Shown here piece by piece: positions 28,923-39,700 of a DNA stretch of 64,000 nucleotides; within the stretch, counting starts at the first letter, position 1; each line of letters starts with the position of its first letter. A program made the position numbers and the translations under genes. The stretch is from positions 62,001 to 126,000 of the forward strand of contig NZ_WXYO01000003.1 in NCBI RefSeq assembly GCF_009901585.1, in the 5' to 3' direction. Under the pieces are notes generated by a model that worked only from the letters and a program-made list of their open reading frames with translations, had not been told where the DNA came from and made no database searches. Source of the DNA: Poritiphilus flavus (GTDB lineage: Bacteria; Bacteroidota; Bacteroidia; Flavobacteriales; Flavobacteriaceae).

Positions 28923-29876
28923 ATGACACATAAAAAAGGCTTGATGGCCGCCCTGTTCCTAATTGGGGTCGTAGTTCATGGCCTGTTTGCGCAGCAGGAT
29001 GCGCAGTATACCCAATACATGTTCAACACCATGAGCGTCAACCCGGCTTATGCCGGTTCAAGAGGCCAATTGAGTGTTGCCGCATTGTACAGGGCCCAGT
29101 GGGTGGGGCTGGACGGTGGGCCGGAAACCCAGACGCTCAACCTGCATTCTCCAATTAGAAATAGCCGCTTGGGTTATGGGATCTCCATAGTAAACGATAA
29201 TATTGGTGATGGTGTGGTCCAGGAGACCTATTTTGATGCGGTTATTTCCTATACCATCGATGTTTCTTTGGATGGTAAATTATCCTTTGGATTGAAAGCC
29301 GGGGGCAACCTGTTGAATCTGGATTTTGAAGGGCTGCGTAACTTTAACCAGGAACCTGTACCCCAGGACAATATAGAAAACAGGTTTTCGCCCAATTTTG
29401 GCCTTGGGGTGTATTACCATACCAGCAAATTCTATGCAGGCCTTTCTGCGCCTAATCTGGTAGAAACAGAGCATTTTGACAATTCCCAGCAGGATGCGAA
29501 TTCCGTTCAGTTTCTTTCAACTGACAGAATAAACTTTTATCTTATCACGGGTTATGTTTTTGATCTCAACGGAAATTTGAAGTTCAAACCTGCACTTTTA
29601 ACCAAGGTTGTAAGCGGAGCTCCATTGCAGTTGGATCTTTCAGCCAGCTTTTTGTTTAATGAAAAGTTTTCCTTTGGGGCAGCCTATCGCTGGGATGCGG
29701 CTGTAAGTGCCTTGGCAGGTTTCCAAATTTCAGACCAGTTTATGCTGGGACTGGCTTACGACAGGGAAACAACAGAACTCGGAGGAACACAATTTAACGA
29801 CGGCACATTTGAAGTGTTCCTAAGATTTGAACTGGTAAAATCCTTCCAGCGACTGGTATCACCACGTTTCTTCTAA
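28923..29876 (+). CDS. PorP/SprF family T9SS-associated outer-membrane protein
   Basis: The 317-residue protein has a signal peptide (ending LFAQ) and the family start QQDAQYTQYMFNTMSVNPAYAGSRG. Later blocks such as RFSPNFGLGVYYHTSKFYAGLS and FSFGAAYRWDAAVSALAGFQIS are typical. Family members are predicted outer-membrane barrels. SprF-type proteins are needed for secretion or anchoring of the type-B adhesin encoded beside them. It sits between the adhesin and the OmpA gene with 15- and 12-base gaps, indicating one operon. It resembles the PorP protein at 55480 closely. Confidence 0.93.
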   Translation: MTHKKGLMAALFLIGVVVHGLFAQQDAQYTQYMFNTMSVNPAYAGSRGQLSVAALYRAQWVGLDGGPETQTLNLHSPIRNSRLGYGISIVNDNIGDGVVQETYFDAVISYTIDVSLDGKLSFGLKAGGNLLNLDFEGLRNFNQEPVPQDNIENRFSPNFGLGVYYHTSKFYAGLSAPNLVETEHFDNSQQDANSVQFLSTDRINFYLITGYVFDLNGNLKFKPALLTKVVSGAPLQLDLSASFLFNEKFSFGAAYRWDAAVSALAGFQISDQFMLGLAYDRETTELGGTQFNDGTFEVFLRFELVKSFQRLVSPRFF

Positions 29877-29888
29877 TCGCTTACGGAA

Positions 29889-31823
29889 ATGATGAAAAGA
29901 TTACAATTATTACTGGCCCTTATTATCCTTATTAGCTGGAGCGGCAATGCCCAGGAGCGGCTGGTTACCAAGGGAAACGAAAGGTATGAGGAATATTCCT
30001 TTAGTCCCGCCATAGATATATATCAACGATTACTTGAAAAAGGTTTTGCTTCCTCAGATATTTTACAGAAGCTTGGAAACTCATACTATTTCAACGCGGA
30101 TTACGAAAAGGCCGCGGAAGCATACAAACGCCTGACTGATGAGTACCCGGAAGATGTAGGTCCTGAGGTACTCTTTCGTTACGGACAGTCATTGAGAAGC
30201 TTAGGGGAATACACAGAGGCAGACGAGATCATGGATAAGTTTGCAGAAGCGACTTCCGAAGACGGCAGGGCAGGCAAGTTTATGACGGAAAAAGACTATA
30301 GGGATCAGATAGAGAGGAATTCAGGACGATATGATATCGCACCTTTTGAGTTCAATTCCAAATATTCCGAATTTGCCCCTACCTATTACAAAAGCGGTCT
30401 GCTGTTTTCTTCTGACCGTGATACCGGAAATCTTGCCAGATATCGGCATACATGGAATTCCAAGGATTTCCTGGATTTGTATAAGGTCAACGTGGATAGT
30501 GCTTCTTCCAATACCGTGATCAAACTGAAGAACGTTAACTCACGGCTGCATGAATCTACCTCAGTGAGTACTAAAGACGGAGATACCATCTACTTTACCA
30601 GGAATAATTTCAAAGACGGTAAGTATATTAAGGATGATAATGGCGTAATCCGGCTTAAAATATTCCGTGCGACCCTGGTAGATGGGGAATGGGGTAACCT
30701 GGAAGACCTGCCTTTTAACAGCGATTCATATTCCGTGGCCCATCCTGCTCTCGGCCCGGATGGGAAAACCCTTTATGTAGCATCGGACATGCCGGGAACC
30801 CGGGGAGCTTCGGATATTTTTAAGATCCCGATCAATGCTGATGGCACTTTCGGAACACCGGTAAATCTGGGAGATACGGTGAATACTGAGGCCAGGGAGA
30901 CCTTTCCATACGTGACCTCAGAAGAAATACTGTATTTCTCCTCAGACGGACATCCCGGTCTGGGAGGACTTGACGTTTTCGCTACCAAAATTGCAGAGAA
31001 CAAATACCAGCGTTCCGTACTTAATGTTGGCCGACCCGTTAACAGCAAGATGGATGATTTTACCTTCGTATTTACAGAAGAGTCCCGCAAGGGCTATTTC
31101 GCTTCCAATCGAAGAGGAGGTATGGGGGCAGACGATATCTATAGTTTTGTTGAATCAAGACCACTGGTCTTTGAATGTATACAGCCCATTACAGGGACGG
31201 TACGCGATAAGATCTCGAATGAAGTACTCGTTGGGGCTACCGTAAAGGTAATTGACGAGAATAATGAAGAGGTTCTCAGTGCCATAACAGATGACGAAGG
31301 GAATTACAGCCTTACCTGCGATTGTAATCAGGGTAATTTTGTAAGGGCCCAGACACAGGGATACGTGCCGGCGGAGGAATACCTGGCCAGGTCAGACGGA
31401 AAGCCCAGGATCATGGACTTCTACCTGGAAAGAGAAAAGGTTACCGCAGGTTTTGGGGATGATCTCGCCAAATTGTTGCAATTGAGTACAATCTATTTTG
31501 ACTTCGATAGGTTTAATATAAGACCAGATGCAGAGATCGAGATACAGAAAGTTATCGCCGCAATGGAGAAATACCCAAGCCTAAAGATCAAGGCGAATTC
31601 GCATACGGATAGTCGAGGAGAAGATGCCTACAATCTATGGCTTTCTCAGAAAAGGGCAGAAGCAACAGTTAACTATATGATATCCAAAGGGATAGCCGCA
31701 GATCGGCTGGAAGGTGAAGGCTTTGGCGAAACCCGCCTGGTCAACGAATGTGCCAATGGGGTGAAATGCTCTAAGGTAGATCATGAGTTAAACAGAAGAT
31801 CGGAATTTATCATCATAGAATAA
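29889..31823 (+). CDS. OmpA family protein with TPR, PD40 and carboxypeptidase-regulatory domains
   Basis: The 644-residue protein has a signal peptide ending GNAQ, TPR-like helices (about 25-110), a PD40/WD40-like beta-propeller (about 165-400), a carboxypeptidase-regulatory-like domain (ITGTVRDKISNEVLVGATVKV, about 425-510) and a C-terminal OmpA domain (about 530-640; IYFDFDRFNIRPDA, NSHTDSRGEDAYN). The OmpA domain binds peptidoglycan, so the protein probably links the surface complex to the cell wall. This architecture is usual downstream of PorP/SprF genes. A strong terminator follows. Confidence 0.93.
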   Translation: MMKRLQLLLALIILISWSGNAQERLVTKGNERYEEYSFSPAIDIYQRLLEKGFASSDILQKLGNSYYFNADYEKAAEAYKRLTDEYPEDVGPEVLFRYGQSLRSLGEYTEADEIMDKFAEATSEDGRAGKFMTEKDYRDQIERNSGRYDIAPFEFNSKYSEFAPTYYKSGLLFSSDRDTGNLARYRHTWNSKDFLDLYKVNVDSASSNTVIKLKNVNSRLHESTSVSTKDGDTIYFTRNNFKDGKYIKDDNGVIRLKIFRATLVDGEWGNLEDLPFNSDSYSVAHPALGPDGKTLYVASDMPGTRGASDIFKIPINADGTFGTPVNLGDTVNTEARETFPYVTSEEILYFSSDGHPGLGGLDVFATKIAENKYQRSVLNVGRPVNSKMDDFTFVFTEESRKGYFASNRRGGMGADDIYSFVESRPLVFECIQPITGTVRDKISNEVLVGATVKVIDENNEEVLSAITDDEGNYSLTCDCNQGNFVRAQTQGYVPAEEYLARSDGKPRIMDFYLEREKVTAGFGDDLAKLLQLSTIYFDFDRFNIRPDAEIEIQKVIAAMEKYPSLKIKANSHTDSRGEDAYNLWLSQKRAEATVNYMISKGIAADRLEGEGFGETRLVNECANGVKCSKVDHELNRRSEFIIIE

Positions 31824-31854
31824 ATCTTGATTCCAAACCAAACCAACCAAACTC

Positions 31855-31883
31855 AATGCAGCCGTAAAAGGCTGCATTTTTTT
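31855..31883 (+). terminator. Terminator of the adhesin-PorP-OmpA operon
   Basis: AATGCAGCC (31855-31863) pairs perfectly with GGCTGCATT (31870-31878), followed by a T run, 32 bases after the OmpA stop. Confidence 0.95.
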
Positions 31884-32063
31884 CTACATCGAACAACCGG
31901 CAATAGCCCTGTATTAGCTCCCTCATAGACCAACTACAGCCTGTTTTTGATCGGCAAACCGCAACTTTCAGGTACTTCATGTGCTCTTTTCGGCCATATA
32001 CAACAATTTTTGGGTGCTCTTGGACTGGTATGGTAGCTTTATCCTGACTAAATCCACCAATGA

Positions 32064-35000
32064 ATGCTCCAAATAATGCTTAAAAAGTTTGGATCTGTCA
32101 TACTATACCTACTTCTGACCACAGTTTGCTTTGGTCAACAAACCTATTTGGATACCTTTAGTTCGGTTTCGTACAGCCAGAATAACGGAACCGCGAATTT
32201 CGCCTCTAACTGGACGGAAAATAATGAAACGACGGATCCTTCAGGAGGCCGGATTAGAATTACTTCCAATCAATTGAGGTTCAACAACCTGGATGGTAGA
32301 TGGATCTACAGGGATCTGGACCTTACAGGAGCGACCAGCGTTACCCTTTCACTGGACTATGATGCCACTTCCAGAGGCAATGAAGGATTGTACATTTACC
32401 TTTGGAATAACTCAACCTCCAACTATGACGTGATCGCTACCATAAACTCAACCAATACAGGTACGGTAAATTACAACCTCACTACAAATTATATTTCGGC
32501 CAACTCCAGAATTGCCATTGGTGGTATTGATTCTAACTGGAGTAACGGGGAAATCGTATTCATCGATAATGTACTTTTTACGGCCACCTTCGGAGCCACC
32601 ATCACCATAGCAGATGTTACCGTGGATGAAGGAGCAGGAACAGCTACCTTTACTGCGACTCACACGGGGGCCAATACTACCGGGCCGTTTACGGTAAACT
32701 TTCAAACCGTGAACGGGACGGCTACTGCCGGTAGCGATTATACTTCCAATACCGGTACCCTGAATTTCAACGGCACATCAGGGGACACCGAACAGATCAC
32801 TGTTTCGATCACGGATGACACTGATATAGAGAGTTCAGAGACCTTTACCATACAGTTTACGGGCACTTCAGACGGCTCTGTAACCATTACGGATACGGCG
32901 ACCGGCACCATTACGGATAACGATTCCACCATAATCACGGACGGAACCACTACCACAACCTGTTCAACAGTATTCTTTGACTCCGGAGGAAGTGGGGGCA
33001 ATTACGGCAATAGTGAAGACAGAACACATACTTTTTGTCCGGCTACTCCCGGTACTCAAATACGACTCAATTTTACAAGTTTTGATGTAGAAAATGGCTT
33101 CGATTTTCTTTATGTATACGAAGGAACCACTACAGGTGGTACACTGATCGGGCAATATCACAACGGCAATTTACCCCCATCGACAATCACTTCTTCAGAC
33201 GCCTCAGGATGTCTGACCTTTAGATTTACTTCGGATGGAAGTGTAACCGATCCCGGATGGGAAATAGCGGTATCCTGTTATACCCCGGCTCCTGCATTGA
33301 CAATAGACGATGTAGCAGTTGATGAAGATGCCGGTACGGCAACCTTTACAGTAACTCACACTGGTGTGAGTACCTCGGGGCCTTTTACGGTAAACTTTAC
33401 CACCGCGGACGGCACGGCTACTGCCGGGCTGGACTATACGCTCACATCTGGTACATTAAGTTTCAACGGAACAGTCGGGGATACTGAGCAGATCGTAGTT
33501 CCGATTACAGATGATATGATCGTAGAAGGAGATGAAACCTTTACCATATCCTTCAATACCGTTTCGGATACTTCTGTGGATATTACAGACACCGCCACAG
33601 GAACCATCAATAACAATATTGGGGTGGATACCCCGCTCACCCTGTTTAATGAATTTAACGGTTACTACGATTACGCGGTTACCGGGGGAAGCCTTAGGGA
33701 TCAGGACAACAATACGAATTCCTGCTCCATTACAACCTCCTCATCAAACACCCTTACAAGCACAGTACCAGCTACGGCGACCATTGAACGCGCCTATCTG
33801 TTCTGGGTACATTCAGGGGCTACACCAGACCTGGACGTTACCTTTGAAGGTCAGAACGTGACTGCTGCCTATGCCGATCAGACCAGTTTTGGTTCCAACG
33901 TATTCTATGCGATGATCGGAGACGTTACCACCCTGGTTTCCGGAGTAACGAATTTGTCTACCAATACCTTTGATTTTACCGGATTGACTATCGATAATGC
34001 GGATCCCTATTGCTCCAGTACCGTTGTGGTAGGGGGTTGGACCCTTATGGTCTTTTATTCGGATGACAGCCTGCCTGCGGTGAGTATTAACCTCTATCAG
34101 GGTTTTGACGGTGAACAAAACAACACCCAGAGTTTTACGCTCTCAGGATTCTACGCCATTGGGGCCTCAGGTGCCAAAACCACGGTATTGTCCTGGGAAG
34201 GAGATCAGACCCTGGCGAATAACGAATTACTGTCCCTGACAACCACTTCAGGTACTACTACCTTATCCGGGGATGGGGATAATGACGGATCAAGCACGAA
34301 TAACCCCTTTAATTCCACCATTTTTGACAATACGGTAGTACCTAACGTAAACAATACCACCACCTACGGTCTGGATCTGGATACCTATGACATTTCCGCA
34401 CTGATCTCTCAAGGGGAATCCAGTGCCACAACCAATGTACAGGTAGGGCAGGATTACGTAATGCTCAATGCGGTGATCCTGAAAGTACCCAGTAACATTA
34501 TTGTAGGTTCCGTGTTTGAAGATGTCAATTACGGCGGAGGAGCCGGCAGGGATATGGCGACATCCTCAGGAGTGGGTGTGGAAAACGCTCGTGTGGAACT
34601 ATACGATAGTACGGGTACTTTTGAAGAGTTTACAACAACGGATGCGACCGGGGCCTACGCTTTCGGTGGGATGGCCAACGGGGATTACAGCGTTAGGGTA
34701 GTAAGCAATACAGTGCGTTCTTCAAGAGGAGGAGGAGCAGCATGTACCACTTGTTTGCCTATTCTAACCTATAGAAGGAATTACACCACACTTGGTGGCT
34801 TTGTCAATATCACAAACGAGGTAGGAGGGGCAGATCCGACTGCCACCGATGTCGGAGCCGGAGTTCTGACCAATGCCCAAAACGTATCTACGGTTACCAT
34901 TACGGCTGACGGGGTAGCTGGATTTGACTTCGGATTTAACTTCAATACCATAGTGAACACCAACGAGGATGGCCAGGGATCCCTTGAACAGTTTATTATA

Positions 35001-36506
35001 AATAGTAATAATCTGGATGAAACCGGCCTGGATATAGAAACTAACAGCATTTTTAACCCGGCCTCGGGAGAGGACACCTCAGTGTTTATGATCCCACCAA
35101 CTGGCGATACACTTGGGCGGACCGCAGATGCGAATTTTGCAAGCGGTTATTTTGATATCACTATCACTAACGGTAATCCGCTGACCAATATTACAGATTC
35201 CAATACCGTCATTGATGGAAGAACACAAACAGCCTATTCAGGAGATACCAATTCAGGTTCCGTAGGTTCAGGAGGAACCACCGTCGGGGTTTCGGCCAAC
35301 ACCCTACCTAACTACGATCGGCCTGAGATCCAGTTGTATCGCAATAATGGTGATGTGCTGATCAACGAAGGCAGTTCCGTAACTATCAGGAATATCGCGG
35401 TTTATGCTGCAGTCAACGCCGGTATACGAGTAGATAACGGTTCTGCAACAATTTCTAATAATCTTCTTGGGGTGAACGCCCTGGGTGTGAATGCCGGTAA
35501 TATAGAGCACGGTGTTGAGGTTATTGGTGGCGCAGCTACTATTGATGGAAATTTCATCAGTACCAATATAGATACCGGAGTGCGCGTGGATGGAGGAACT
35601 TCCACAATAATCCAAAATAACCATATTACTGCAAACGGAAACGGCGCTTGCGATGATAATATCACTATTGTAAGTGGTTCCGGAGTGGTAATCCAACGCA
35701 ACCTCATTGAAAATGCCGCCTCGCTTGCTATTGATGGAGACGGCATCGCGGGAAGTGTCACCATTTCCGAAAATACTATAGCCACTTCAGGCCAAAATGG
35801 AGGTAATTGTAGCGGAAACGTTGAAAATGCGGGTATACTGCTGGATGGGAACAATTCATCCATTTCAAACAATATTATCCGGTCCAACGGAGGTCCTGGG
35901 ATCGTCCTGGCGGGAGGTAACAGCTCAGGCAATCTTATCTCTCAAAACTCCATCTATGCCAACGGAACGGCCTCAGATGCTTTGGGAATAGACCTTGACA
36001 ATACAGATGCGATTGGAGACGGAGTTACCTTGAATGATTCCGGGGATTCAGACACCGGTCCGAACGGCTCCCTGAACTTTCCGATTATCTCCGGTGCCTA
36101 TATGTCTGGTAGTAATCTGGTGATCAGCGGTTGGGCCAGACCTGGAGCCACAATAGAATTCTTTTTAACTGATATTCAGCAGGGTACAGCAAGTGCAGGG
36201 GATAACGAACTGGGCCTTTCTACCGACTATGGAGAAGGACAAACCTACTTGGCCAGCGGCGTAGAGGGTAGTGTAGCAGATACCAACTCAGGAACTTCAG
36301 TCTATACTGATGCTGACGGGAATACCGACAACACCAACCAATTTGAATTTAGCATTCCGGTGGCATCGCCAATTACCCTGGGGAATCACATTACAGCCAC
36401 AGCCACACTTTCTAACAGCACTTCGGAGTTTTCGCCTTTTAGCATCATAAAGATCAGAACCATTATTACTAACAGACGTATTACCTACAGGGTAAATCCA
36501 AACTAA
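32064..36506 (+). CDS. Large secreted Calx-beta / CUB / beta-helix protein with ITNRRITYRV tail
   Basis: The 1480-residue protein has a signal peptide ending CFGQQ; ATG 32076 is an alternative start. Domains by eye: an N-terminal jelly-roll-like part (30-175), Calx-beta (about 180-290), a CUB-like domain with paired cysteines (299-408), a second Calx-beta (412-520), an unassigned middle part (520-810), an SdrD-B-like fold (813-890) and a right-handed beta-helix (about 1090-1310). The end is an Ig-like module, then the tail ITNRRITYRVNPN. No type-A or type-B T9SS domain is recognised. The same tail ends the next gene's product. It is probably a surface or extracellular protein of unknown ligand. 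Confidence 0.82.
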   Translation: MLQIMLKKFGSVILYLLLTTVCFGQQTYLDTFSSVSYSQNNGTANFASNWTENNETTDPSGGRIRITSNQLRFNNLDGRWIYRDLDLTGATSVTLSLDYDATSRGNEGLYIYLWNNSTSNYDVIATINSTNTGTVNYNLTTNYISANSRIAIGGIDSNWSNGEIVFIDNVLFTATFGATITIADVTVDEGAGTATFTATHTGANTTGPFTVNFQTVNGTATAGSDYTSNTGTLNFNGTSGDTEQITVSITDDTDIESSETFTIQFTGTSDGSVTITDTATGTITDNDSTIITDGTTTTTCSTVFFDSGGSGGNYGNSEDRTHTFCPATPGTQIRLNFTSFDVENGFDFLYVYEGTTTGGTLIGQYHNGNLPPSTITSSDASGCLTFRFTSDGSVTDPGWEIAVSCYTPAPALTIDDVAVDEDAGTATFTVTHTGVSTSGPFTVNFTTADGTATAGLDYTLTSGTLSFNGTVGDTEQIVVPITDDMIVEGDETFTISFNTVSDTSVDITDTATGTINNNIGVDTPLTLFNEFNGYYDYAVTGGSLRDQDNNTNSCSITTSSSNTLTSTVPATATIERAYLFWVHSGATPDLDVTFEGQNVTAAYADQTSFGSNVFYAMIGDVTTLVSGVTNLSTNTFDFTGLTIDNADPYCSSTVVVGGWTLMVFYSDDSLPAVSINLYQGFDGEQNNTQSFTLSGFYAIGASGAKTTVLSWEGDQTLANNELLSLTTTSGTTTLSGDGDNDGSSTNNPFNSTIFDNTVVPNVNNTTTYGLDLDTYDISALISQGESSATTNVQVGQDYVMLNAVILKVPSNIIVGSVFEDVNYGGGAGRDMATSSGVGVENARVELYDSTGTFEEFTTTDATGAYAFGGMANGDYSVRVVSNTVRSSRGGGAACTTCLPILTYRRNYTTLGGFVNITNEVGGADPTATDVGAGVLTNAQNVSTVTITADGVAGFDFGFNFNTIVNTNEDGQGSLEQFIINSNNLDETGLDIETNSIFNPASGEDTSVFMIPPTGDTLGRTADANFASGYFDITITNGNPLTNITDSNTVIDGRTQTAYSGDTNSGSVGSGGTTVGVSANTLPNYDRPEIQLYRNNGDVLINEGSSVTIRNIAVYAAVNAGIRVDNGSATISNNLLGVNALGVNAGNIEHGVEVIGGAATIDGNFISTNIDTGVRVDGGTSTIIQNNHITANGNGACDDNITIVSGSGVVIQRNLIENAASLAIDGDGIAGSVTISENTIATSGQNGGNCSGNVENAGILLDGNNSSISNNIIRSNGGPGIVLAGGNSSGNLISQNSIYANGTASDALGIDLDNTDAIGDGVTLNDSGDSDTGPNGSLNFPIISGAYMSGSNLVISGWARPGATIEFFLTDIQQGTASAGDNELGLSTDYGEGQTYLASGVEGSVADTNSGTSVYTDADGNTDNTNQFEFSIPVASPITLGNHITATATLSNSTSEFSPFSIIKIRTIITNRRITYRVNPN

Positions 36507-36717
36507 TCCACACTATCATAAATTTCCTACAAGATTTAGTCGTAACTATTTGTAAGTAAGTGATTTAAGGTTTTATAAGACCACATTTTTCTTTGATTAG
36601 ATAGTGAGAACGCCAGACTTCACAACAATTATTTCAGTGACTACTGTTTTATTGTTTTTTTTGGGTCACAACTAATTACCATGCCTTGTACCCCCGCATC
36701 TATGGTAGCAGACACCA

Positions 36718-39700
36718 ATGACACTACAATTCCGCTTTCTTCCCAAAAAAGGCTATACTTGTCTGTTATGGCTCAGTTGCCTTATGTTTACGGCCCTGCT
36801 TCAAAGTCAGACTACCTATACGGAAAGCGCTGCTTCATACAATCTTAATATCGGAAATGGTAAGGATGGCGGTCACGCCTGGGCGGATTATGACAACGAT
36901 GGGGATCTGGATGTACTGGTGCTGATCAATAGTACTTCAATACGAAACTTCCTGATGCGCAATAACGGCAACGGAACCTTTACCAATGTACAGACGACTC
37001 TTGCACCGGGCATGATCGCCGGGGACCGGGCCGAAAGGCAGGCAGCCTGGGGAGATGTCAATAGCGATGGCAGGCCCGACTTTATGATGAATTCCTCCGG
37101 AACCTCCAGTTCGCAGGTGGCTATTCAACTCTTTATTCAGAACGCTGATGGTACTTTTGGTGATGGGATAGGAGGGACAACACCTATTACCGTCGGGGAA
37201 GCCAGCAGCGCTACGATTACCATTAATCCTTTAAATACAGAAGGTGCAGGGTTTTTCGATTTTGAAGGAGATGGTGACCTGGATATCTTTTTTGACAGCC
37301 ATAATTATGGAATAGAGTTATTGCGGAACAATTATATTGATCATACCACCAATACGGTTGTAAATCCCGCTCCCTCCGCCCTTTTTACGCATATAACTAC
37401 TGGTAATGGTAGCGGTGTAGTCAACTTTGGACTGAACCAGTTTGCTACCGATGGGGATTACGGGGCCGCGGCCGATGTCAATGACGATGGCTGGGTTGAC
37501 CTTTTTATGCGGAAGCGAGATGAGAACGACTTTTTCCTGAACCAGGGAGGAACATTTACCAACGGCTCCGATGTGGCCCAGGCAGCTAACGGAAACAAAG
37601 GAGGTGTAGGGCTTTGGGATCTTGATAATGATGGGGATCTGGATGCCGTATGGACTGAGAACGACCTGACCCAGATCTTTAGAAATGATGGACCCGGCAT
37701 TTGGACGGCTTTGGGTGCCGGCACCTTTCCCGGTCTTCCTCAACCCAGCGATACAGACAATGGCAGCTCATCAAACGATATTGATGCCCTTGCAGGAGGT
37801 GATGTGGACAACGACGGAGACATAGACATACTCTTAGTAGGAGATAGTCGAAGTTATCTCTTCATAAACCAATTAAACAGCCCGACGCCCGCTCCGGGAG
37901 TTGTCGGAAGTGGTACTGCCATGACCTTTACCTTAGATGCGGCTACCTTCAATACCCGAAACGGGGAAGGTGCTACCATGGTCGATATCGATGATGACGG
38001 AGATCTGGACATTTATATGAATATCAATCACAGTTCCGGGAATCAGTTGTTCATTAATAATCTTCCCGCGGCGAACCGAAATAATCACCTGCTTATTGAC
38101 GTTTCTGAAGATCGGGGCGCCAACGGCTCCACCGGGGGAACACCGGAACGTGTGGCCATAGGTACAAACGTTCTCATCCGGGATTGTGCAGGGAATATTG
38201 TCAGTGGCTTAAGGCAGGTAAACGGGGTATACGGGCATGGTACCCAGTCCCCTGAAGAGGTGCATTTTGGTTTGCCCCTTGGAGAAAGTGAAACCTATAT
38301 CATTGAAGTTCGTTACCCCAATTTCTACGACCCCTCGGACCCTAGCGGGTTTTCGCGGCTTATAGCCACCATCGTCGCTCAGCCCAGCACCATACCCGGT
38401 ACTAACCATTACGATCTTTCAACTACGGATGCGGAAATCGTGGAAAACGTCAATCCCCCGGATGCCGTGGACGACTTCTTTACTCTTTCGGCCGGTACAA
38501 CCATTTCTATTCAACTGAGCCTGTTCGATAATGATTCAGAACCGGACGGAGAGAATTTCTTTATTGACAGCGTGGTACAACCTGCAATAGGCTCAGTGGT
38601 AATTGATGATGCGGATGCTGGCCTGGTGACCTTTACCTACAGCGCGGGAACGCCATTCCCCGGCACTACCTTTGACTATACCATTACGGATTCTACAGTC
38701 TCTATTTGTCCCGCATTAGGCTTAAGCGATACGGCAACTGTTACCCTCTACGAACCCTGTGCTGATCCGGGTGGAACAGATTCTGACGGAGACGGTATAA
38801 ACGATGTATGTGATGAAGACGATGATAACGACGGTATACTGGACCAGGTGGAGAGTCCCAGGTCTGTTTTGTGGGTCACCAATGGTACTCCGGGTTCCGA
38901 AGAGCAAAATACCATAGACAAACTCGTTGCTTTAGGGTATTCTGTTACCGTCGTAGACGACAATGTGGGAGGAAATGCAGATAATTTTGACGTTACTTTT
39001 GTTTTTGAGGACGTTTTTAGTGGAACCGCTTTTGCCAATGTAGCTAACCTCGCAACAACCACAAAAGGGGTTATCACCAGTGAACCCGCCCTACACGACG
39101 AAATTCTCGGAGCCGCGAGTGGTGGCGCCAGTGTAAACAACTTGATCAATATTATAGATAATACCCATCCTATTACATCTGGCTTGTCCCTGGGCAATTT
39201 GGATATTAATGATGCCGAATATTACGGAAATAGCTTAACTACCGGAACAGTTCTGGGGAGGCATCCCAATGGGCAGGCCTCTGTGGCAGCCTGGGAACAG
39301 GGAGACGCCATGGAAACCGGCACAGCGCCCGGTAGAAGGGCCATAGTCCCTCAAACCAATGGAAATGGGGCTTTCAATGCTGCAGGTGAAGATCTCCTGG
39401 TACAGGCCATTATTTGGACAGCCAGTTCAGATACTGATTTGGACGGAATAGATGATCATCTGGATCTGGACAGTGATAACGATGGCATTTACGATGTAGT
39501 GGAAGCCGGGCATGACATTGCTCACACGGCAGGAAAGCTAACAGCAGCAGTTGGCCTGGACGGGGTTGCAGATAGTGTACAGGCTTCAGGACAGGAAGAC
39601 AGCGGAACTGTGATTTATACCCTACTCGATTCGGATGGCGATTCTAACTACGACTTTAGGGAGGGAGACAGTGATAACGATGGTTGTAATGATGCTGATG

